From assembly GCA_003151595.1 (NCBI GenBank), contig PLXW01000177.1, positions 1 through 11,930 of the forward strand: a stretch of DNA of 11,930 nt, read 5' to 3'. The first letter of the stretch is position 1, and each line of letters opens with the position of its first letter. A model generated the notes under the pieces. The model was not told where the DNA came from and searched no databases. It saw nothing but the letters and a program-made list of their open reading frames with translations. The DNA comes from Myxococcales bacterium (lineage in GTDB: Bacteria; Myxococcota; Polyangia; Polyangiales; Polyangiaceae). Of this stretch, positions 6,534 through 11,930 are shown in pieces. A program made the translations under genes and the position numbers.

Positions 6534-9500
6534 GTGCGTTCTCGTTCGGTCGTCGGGATGGTCGTCGCGCTGGCATTGCTGGCGGCGCAGGCGCACGGCG
6601 ACGATTTCGATCCGCACGGGCGGCATCGTCACCCTCCGCCGGCGCGCCCGGGGCACCCCACGCACGCCGGGCCGACGCCGCCGGCGCAACCGACGAGCGA
6701 GCCCACGGCGTCGCCCGCGCTCATCGAGCGGTACACGCGCATCGTGCTGGCGCAGCCGGGCGCGGCGTTTCCGTTGCAGAGGCTCGCGCAGCTCTATCGC
6801 GAACGCGACGGGAGCCTGAAGGGGCTGGCCACGGATCTCGCGCAGCGGCCGACGAAGACGACCGCCGAGCAGTACGCGCTGCAGGTCGCGCTCGCGGGGG
6901 TGGCCAAGCTCGACGGTCGCCCCGACGACGCGATCGCCACGTATGAGAAAGCGATCGGGCTCGCGCCGAACGATCCGGCGGCGATCCTGTCGCTGGCGCA
7001 CGCGCTTCAAGATCGCGGCGACCCGGCCGGCGCAAGCACGCGCTACGAACAAGCGCTCGCGCTCCAGACGACCGCTGCGGATCGCGAGCTGACGATCCGC
7101 ACGCTGATGGGCCTCGCGCTCGACGCCAAGGACTGGAGCGCGGCGAAGCGATGGCACGCGCTGCTCGTGAAGGCGCAGCCCGCGAGCCTCTTCGTTCGCG
7201 GTGAGCTGGCGCACGAGCTGCTGACGCGCGGCGAGTACGCGCTGGCCGAGACCGAGCTCGTCGATCTGGTGGGCGCGTCGCAAGGGGACAACCGCGCGCT
7301 CGCGCCGGCGCTGAAGGATCTCGGCAAGGCGCAGGCGAAGGAGCACAAGAACCTCGAAGCGCTGGCCACGCTGAAGCGCGCGCTCTCGGTCGCCGGCGCG
7401 GAAGCGGGCGTGCGCGGGGAGATCTACGAAGCGATCACCGAGGTCTATCGCGCCGATCAGCGCCTCCCCGAATGGGTGAAGCAGCTGGAGAACGAGCACC
7501 CGGGCGACTTCCCGCGCCTCGCGCTCCTCGGCGCGCTCTACGAAGAGACGGGCGACGCGCAGAAGGCGCTGGAGACGTACCGGCGTGCGCTGGCGGTGAA
7601 CCCGCGGCAGATCGATCTGCGCCTCAAGATGATCCGCCTGCTGCAATCGCAGGGCGAGCTCGATCAGGCCATCGCCGAGTACGACGGCCTGATTCGCGCG
7701 GCGCCGAACAACCCGCAGTTCGTGTTCGAAGAGTGCGAAGCGCTCCTGCAGCGCGGCGATCGCGCGCGGGCGTTGAAGCTGCTGACGGCGCTCGAAGCGC
7801 GCTCCGGTGTCGACGACGACGTGCTGTCGCGCGTGGCGGATTTCTACCAGCGCATCGGCGAGGGAGATCGGTCGCTGAAGGTGCTGACGCGCCTGGCGCA
7901 AGGAAGCGCGAGCGACCCGTCGCACCTGGTCGATCTCGGCGATCGGTACTTTCAGGACGGGAACACGGCTCTGGCGCTGGCGACGTGGAAGCGGATTCTG
8001 GTCGTGGTGCAGCCGCGGGCGCGGGCGCTGTCGATCCTGGGCGACGTCTACCTGGAGCACGACATGACGGCCGACGCGCTGGCCGCGCTGCGCGAAGCGA
8101 TGACGCTCGATCACGACGACGCCGGCGTGAAGAAGCAGCTGGCGAGCGCGCTCGAACGGGCACGGAGCTACCGCGAGGCGGGCGACACGTGGGCCGAGCT
8201 GGCGGCGAAGGCGAAAGCGTCCGGCGACAAGACGCTGGCGCGCGAAGCGCGATCGCACATCGTCACGCTGTGGGGGCTGGAGCGCGTGCTCGAAGGGCGC
8301 GTGCCGCCGCTCGCCGGTGCGTTCGCGGCGACTCCGCCCGACGTCGACGCCGGACGCACGCTGGCCGAAGTGCAGCTTCACTTGCGCCGCTTCGCCGACG
8401 CCGAGAGCACGCTTCGCCACGTCATCGAGCTCGCGCCCGGTGACGCCGACAGCTACCTCGCGCTTGAGCGGGTGCTCGTCTCCGAGAGCAAGCTCGATCA
8501 GGCGATCGTCGCGCTGGAGAAGCTCGTCGTCGTCGAGCCGAAGCGCGCGCGCGAGCTGTACCAGCGGATGGCCCAGTACGCGCAACAGATCTACAAGGAC
8601 AAGGACGCGATCCGCTACGCGCAGCTCGCCGTCGCGCAGAACCCGGACGACGCCGACGGGCACTACAAGCTCGGCAAGATGTACGGGCAGGACACCGAGC
8701 AGGCGATCCGCGAGTTCCGCGCGGCGATCCAGAAGAACGATCGGCTCTACGCGGCGTACTTCGACCTGACCGATCTGCTCCTCTCGCGCGGCGAGAGCGA
8801 CGAAGCGGATCGCTTGTTCCGCCGCGTCGTACGGGGCGCGCCGGACGAAGAGCTGATCGCACGCGCGGCGCGGCTCTCGATCCAGATCAACCTGGAGAAA
8901 GGCACGCTCGAGTCGCTGGAGCAGGAGCTCCTGCCGCTGGCCATCGGCAATCCGCAGCGGCCGGTGTACCGGCGACTGCTCGTCGAGGTGTACGGCGATC
9001 TCACGTTCGGGCTCGTGCAGCGCGTGAAGCGCAACGCCGGCAAAGACTCCGACGACGCGCGGGCGGACCTGGCGCGGATCGGCGCGCGCGCGGTGAAGCC
9101 GTTGCTCGACGCGCTGGCCGACACGGACGCTTCGCAGCAGCGGATCGCGATCGACGTGCTCGGCTTCGTGCGGAACAAGAACGCGGGACCGGCGCTCTTC
9201 GCGTTCGCCACCGGGAACGCGGACACCGCGCTCCGCGTTCGGGCGATGGTGGCGTGCGGCGCGCTGCGCGACGGCGCGTTGCTGCCGAAGTACCAGGCGA
9301 TGCTCGGGCGCGACGAAGACGCGCCGAGCGACAACGTGGCGGTGGCCGCGGCGTGGGGGCTCGCGCGAATGGAGGACAGGCGCGCGCTGCCGTTGCTGCG
9401 CGCGATCGCGCGGCGCGGGTCGCCCGAGGCGAGGGCCATCGCTGTGCTGGGGATCGGCGCGCTGCGCGATCGATCGGCGGCGCGCGCGGTGGCGGACCTG

Positions 9501-10574
9501 GCGCGCGAGAGCGGCGCAGGGAACGCGGCGCGCGCGGCGGCGGCGTACGTGCTGGGGGAGATCGGCGGCGACGAAGACCGGGCGACGTTGCTCGCGCAGG
9601 CCGAAGGGACCGACGCGCTCTCGCGCGAGATGGCGCTGATGGCGCTGGCGCGAATGCACCCGAGCGCGGATCGACCGTCGCAACGCGCCACGATCGCGGC
9701 GATGGCCGACGCGGTCTTCGCAGGCGGCGATCCGGAGAGCCCGCGCGCGCAAGCGGCCGCCGAGGCGGTGAGGCGCGCCGGATGCGCGGCGCTGGTGACG
9801 GCGAACAAGGGGGCGTCGGCCGTGGAGATCGATCCGCTGGCGCCGGTCGACGACGCGGTCGACGTCGAAGCGATGATCGCGCGCCTGGTGCCGTCGGCGT
9901 TGTCGGCCGACGATCGGGCGGCGGCGCTGGTGGCGTTCGCCGAGCCGATCAAGCAAGCCGCGAACGAAGCGCTGACGACGTCGGGCGAGCGGGCGCGCGC
10001 GGTGTTCGACGCAATCGAAGGCGAGGGGACGCTCTTGCCGTTCGTGACCAGCGACGCCTCCGCGGCGGCGCACGAGACGGCGCGCGCGATCGCCAGCGAC
10101 CTCGAGCCGAAGCTGATCGCGTTCGCCAGCGATCAGACGAACCCCGGCGTGCGCGCGCGCGTGACGCTGCTGCTCGCGCGCTCGGCGAGCCCCGCGGCGA
10201 CGGCGGCAGTGGTGCAGAGCCTGGGCGACTCGGACGAGTCGGTGCAGCGCGCGGCGCTCAGCGCGATCGGTCAGCCGGAGCGGAGCGCGGTCGCGGCGAT
10301 CGCGCACGTCCTCACGACGCACAAGAGCTGGGCCATGCGCGTCCTCGCCGTTCAGGCGATGGGACGCCTCGGCGCCGCGGGGGCGCGCGCCGACGCTTCG
10401 TCCTCGCTTCGCGCGGCGGCCACCGGGGACTCGTACGCGCTCGTCCGCGAGGCGGCGCTCGTGGCGCTGGCGTCGTTCGACGGCGACGCGGCGCGCGTCC
10501 TCGCCAAGAAAATCGCCACGACCGATCCCGAGCCGCGCGTCGTCGAGACCGCGCGTAGAATCTGCGCCCCATGA
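6534..10574 (+). CDS. Large exported TPR and HEAT-repeat scaffold protein
   Basis: The product is 1346 residues. It starts with a Sec signal peptide (MRSRS n-region, hydrophobic stretch 6-19, likely cleavage near AQA or AHG at 18-22), then a His/Pro-rich linker (about 25-60). About 65-830 is a run of TPR-like helical hairpins, for example GRPDDAIATYEKAIGLAPND (128-147), TGDAQKALETYRRALAVNP (339-357) and RRFADAESTLRHVIELAPGD (618-637). From about 840 to the end, HEAT-type repeats follow, such as ARIGARAVKPLLDALADTD (847-865) and AALSAIGQPERSAVAAIAHV. No catalytic motif is seen, so a periplasmic scaffold is inferred. The GTG at 6534 is chosen because an in-frame TAA lies at 6522-6524 and starting at the ATG at 6558 would remove the basic n-region. 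Its stop overlaps the lipoprotein ATG. I do not recognise a named family. Confidence 0.9.
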   Translation: MRSRSVVGMVVALALLAAQAHGDDFDPHGRHRHPPPARPGHPTHAGPTPPAQPTSEPTASPALIERYTRIVLAQPGAAFPLQRLAQLYRERDGSLKGLATDLAQRPTKTTAEQYALQVALAGVAKLDGRPDDAIATYEKAIGLAPNDPAAILSLAHALQDRGDPAGASTRYEQALALQTTAADRELTIRTLMGLALDAKDWSAAKRWHALLVKAQPASLFVRGELAHELLTRGEYALAETELVDLVGASQGDNRALAPALKDLGKAQAKEHKNLEALATLKRALSVAGAEAGVRGEIYEAITEVYRADQRLPEWVKQLENEHPGDFPRLALLGALYEETGDAQKALETYRRALAVNPRQIDLRLKMIRLLQSQGELDQAIAEYDGLIRAAPNNPQFVFEECEALLQRGDRARALKLLTALEARSGVDDDVLSRVADFYQRIGEGDRSLKVLTRLAQGSASDPSHLVDLGDRYFQDGNTALALATWKRILVVVQPRARALSILGDVYLEHDMTADALAALREAMTLDHDDAGVKKQLASALERARSYREAGDTWAELAAKAKASGDKTLAREARSHIVTLWGLERVLEGRVPPLAGAFAATPPDVDAGRTLAEVQLHLRRFADAESTLRHVIELAPGDADSYLALERVLVSESKLDQAIVALEKLVVVEPKRARELYQRMAQYAQQIYKDKDAIRYAQLAVAQNPDDADGHYKLGKMYGQDTEQAIREFRAAIQKNDRLYAAYFDLTDLLLSRGESDEADRLFRRVVRGAPDEELIARAARLSIQINLEKGTLESLEQELLPLAIGNPQRPVYRRLLVEVYGDLTFGLVQRVKRNAGKDSDDARADLARIGARAVKPLLDALADTDASQQRIAIDVLGFVRNKNAGPALFAFATGNADTALRVRAMVACGALRDGALLPKYQAMLGRDEDAPSDNVAVAAAWGLARMEDRRALPLLRAIARRGSPEARAIAVLGIGALRDRSAARAVADLARESGAGNAARAAAAYVLGEIGGDEDRATLLAQAEGTDALSREMALMALARMHPSADRPSQRATIAAMADAVFAGGDPESPRAQAAAEAVRRAGCAALVTANKGASAVEIDPLAPVDDAVDVEAMIARLVPSALSADDRAAALVAFAEPIKQAANEALTTSGERARAVFDAIEGEGTLLPFVTSDASAAAHETARAIASDLEPKLIAFASDQTNPGVRARVTLLLARSASPAATAAVVQSLGDSDESVQRAALSAIGQPERSAVAAIAHVLTTHKSWAMRVLAVQAMGRLGAAGARADASSSLRAAATGDSYALVREAALVALASFDGDAARVLAKKIATTDPEPRVVETARRICAP

Positions 10575-11095
10575 TCTCGCTTCGAGCCGCGGCCGTCGCC
10601 GTCGCGACCGCCACTCTCACCGTCCTCACGAGCGGCTGCCACGACGTGAGCCGCTTCTCGAACGACGGCGATCACTACGAGGGGAGCATCGTGAGCGGCG
10701 ACTTCGTGCGCGCCGGCTTCGACGCGACGACGCGCCTCTGCGTCGTGCTCGACGCGAACCATCTCCAGGACACGCCGGGCACGCTCACCTCCAGCGACGG
10801 CCGCTTCGCCAGGACCGCGCTGCGCCCCATCCCGCAAATCTGGCACGATCCGCTCTCGACGCTGACGTTCGGTGAAGGGCGCGTTCAGAACGTCGTGTAC
10901 GTCGCGTCTCCCCTCGCCGACGCCGACACGGGCGGCGACACCTTCGCCTTCGTCTCGCTCATGCAGTCGGGCGACGTCGAAGTGCGGATCGTGCGCGGCG
11001 CGCCGACGAACGACGGAGGCACGGGGTCGTCGAGCGGGAACGTCTTCGGAGTGTTCTCGCTGACGCGCACCAGTGGAGCCGCGTGCTCGTTCTAG
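10571..11095 (+). CDS. Small predicted lipoprotein of unknown function
   Basis: The product is 174 residues. A signal sequence with an Arg in the n-region and an Ala/Val/Thr-rich core ends in the lipobox-like LTSGC (19-23), predicting lipidation at Cys23. His at +2 does not match the classic Asp inner-membrane retention signal, so outer-membrane delivery is plausible. The mature part is beta-rich (alternating segments around 37-60 and 95-140), with Cys57 and Cys172 as a possible disulfide pair and a Gly/Ser/Asn-rich loop at 144-158. I do not recognise the family. The ATG at 10571 overlaps the stop of the TPR/HEAT gene (ATGA), so the two are probably translated together and may act in the same envelope compartment. 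The 3' end overlaps the tsaD start by 13 bp. Confidence 0.85.
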   Translation: MISLRAAAVAVATATLTVLTSGCHDVSRFSNDGDHYEGSIVSGDFVRAGFDATTRLCVVLDANHLQDTPGTLTSSDGRFARTALRPIPQIWHDPLSTLTFGEGRVQNVVYVASPLADADTGGDTFAFVSLMQSGDVEVRIVRGAPTNDGGTGSSSGNVFGVFSLTRTSGAACSF

Positions 11096-11930
11096 GGATC
11101 GAGTCGTCGTGCGACGAGACGGGCGCGGCGATCGTCTCCGGCGACGGGCGCGTCGACAGCGACGTCGTGCAGAGCCAGGTGCGGCTTCACGCCGAGTACG
11201 GCGGCGTCGTCCCCGAGCTGGCTTCGCGCGATCACGTGAAGAACGTGACCCACGTCGTCCGCGAAGCGATGGCGCGCGCGAACGCGACGTGGGGCGCGAT
11301 CGACGCCGTCGCCGTGACGAATCGACCTGGGCTCGTCGGCGCGCTCCTCGTCGGAGTTCAAGCGGCCAAGGGGATCGCGTGGGGCGCGGGCAAGCCGCTC
11401 GTCGGCGTCGATCACCTCGTCGGGCATTTGCTCGCCGTGTTCCTGCGTCGCGACGGCGCGGCCGACGCGCCGGGCACGCAGCCGCACTTTCCGTTCGTCG
11501 CGCTGCTCGCGTCGGGCGGTCACACCGCGATCTACCGCGTCGACGCGCCGCACGCCGGTGCCATCCGCGAGCTGGGCGCCACGCGCGACGACGCGGCGGG
11601 CGAAGCGTTCGACAAGACCGCGCGGCTGCTCGGCCTCCCGTTCCCCGGCGGACCCGCCCTCGAAGCGCTGGCGCGCGGCGGCGATGAGCGTGCGGTAGCG
11701 TTCCCGCGCTACCGTCCGGAACCGGGAGCCCTCGACCTCTCGTTCTCCGGTCTCAAGACGTCGGCACGCTATTTCCTCGCTTCCGACGCTGCACGCAACG
11801 TCGCGCGCACCGACATCGCCGCATCGTTCCAAGCCGCGATCGTCGACATGCTGATCGACCGCGTCGAACGCGCGCTCGCCGCCCGTGCGTACCGCGCGAT
11901 CGTGCTCAGCGGCGGCGTCGCCGCGAACGC
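11083..11930 (+). CDS. tsaD: tRNA N6-threonylcarbamoyladenosine synthase subunit TsaD, C-terminus cut by window edge
   Basis: TsaD transfers the threonylcarbamoyl group to A37 of ANN-decoding tRNAs in the cytosol, with TsaB and TsaE. I translated this from the GTG at 11083; 282 residues are in the window, and about 60 of the usual 340 are missing. Clear motifs are ESSCDET (7-13), YGGVVPELASRDH, the metal-binding HLVGH (His111 and His115), LASGGHT (142-148), DDAAGEAFDKTARLLGLP (169-186), SFSGLKT (220-226) and SGGVAAN (276-282) at the edge. The usual GPGL reads RPGL here (81-84). The GTG has a GGAG at 11074-11077, 5 nt upstream. It overlaps the lipoprotein stop by 13 bp, which suggests read-through from that operon. 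The identity is secure. Confidence 0.97.
   Translation, partial: MLVLGIESSCDETGAAIVSGDGRVDSDVVQSQVRLHAEYGGVVPELASRDHVKNVTHVVREAMARANATWGAIDAVAVTNRPGLVGALLVGVQAAKGIAWGAGKPLVGVDHLVGHLLAVFLRRDGAADAPGTQPHFPFVALLASGGHTAIYRVDAPHAGAIRELGATRDDAAGEAFDKTARLLGLPFPGGPALEALARGGDERAVAFPRYRPEPGALDLSFSGLKTSARYFLASDAARNVARTDIAASFQAAIVDMLIDRVERALAARAYRAIVLSGGVAAN

Noticed and set aside
6438..10322. 1294-codon open frame antisense to the TPR/HEAT gene
   Set aside because: Arg/His/Leu-rich without domains. It mirrors the codon bias of the sense gene, which has a signal peptide and clear helical repeats.

Overview
The window is very GC-rich bacterial DNA whose gene content points to the Myxococcota (delta-proteobacterial lineage, perhaps Polyangia-like). 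The indications are a cytosolic Pkn-type Ser/Thr kinase with an N-terminal Cys motif and a long disordered tail, a secreted giant TPR/HEAT-repeat protein, a myxobacterial-style four-helix-bundle (23S-IVP family) protein, and strong G/C third-position bias that opens long shadow frames in several genes. The taxonomic call is inference from gene style, not from a marker match.

Layout. (1) Positions 1-319, minus strand: the 5' part of a four-helix-bundle protein running off the left edge. (2) Positions 320-1274: a gene-poor gap. It holds a GC-rich multi-stem inverted-repeat element (353-451), a short hexamer repeat (497-514) and a 17.5-unit degenerate tandem array of 42-bp units (535-1269), each built from two 21-bp half-units. 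(3) Positions 1275-4504, minus strand: a tight operon transcribed as comEC, then hpt, then a small TPR protein. (4) Positions 4505-4711: a divergent promoter region. (5) Positions 4712-11930, plus strand: a Ser/Thr protein kinase, a 1346-residue exported TPR plus HEAT-repeat protein, a small lipoprotein, and tsaD, which is cut by the right edge. The last three genes overlap by 4 and 13 bp.

How the genes may work together. ComEC is the inner-membrane channel for transforming DNA. hpt (purine salvage) and the small TPR gene follow it with almost no spacing, so they are probably co-expressed. On the plus strand the kinase is cytosolic, while the TPR/HEAT protein and the lipoprotein are predicted to be outside the cytoplasm and are translationally coupled. 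They may form an envelope scaffold of unknown function. TsaD (tRNA t6A synthesis) is a housekeeping gene at the end of this string.

The least explained part is 320-1274. The 42-bp array keeps its period without a single net indel over about 735 bp. Its conserved 9-bp cores recur every 21 bp, which is two helical turns. It starts 5 bp beyond the stop codon of the small TPR gene, and I can assign no protein to it with confidence.
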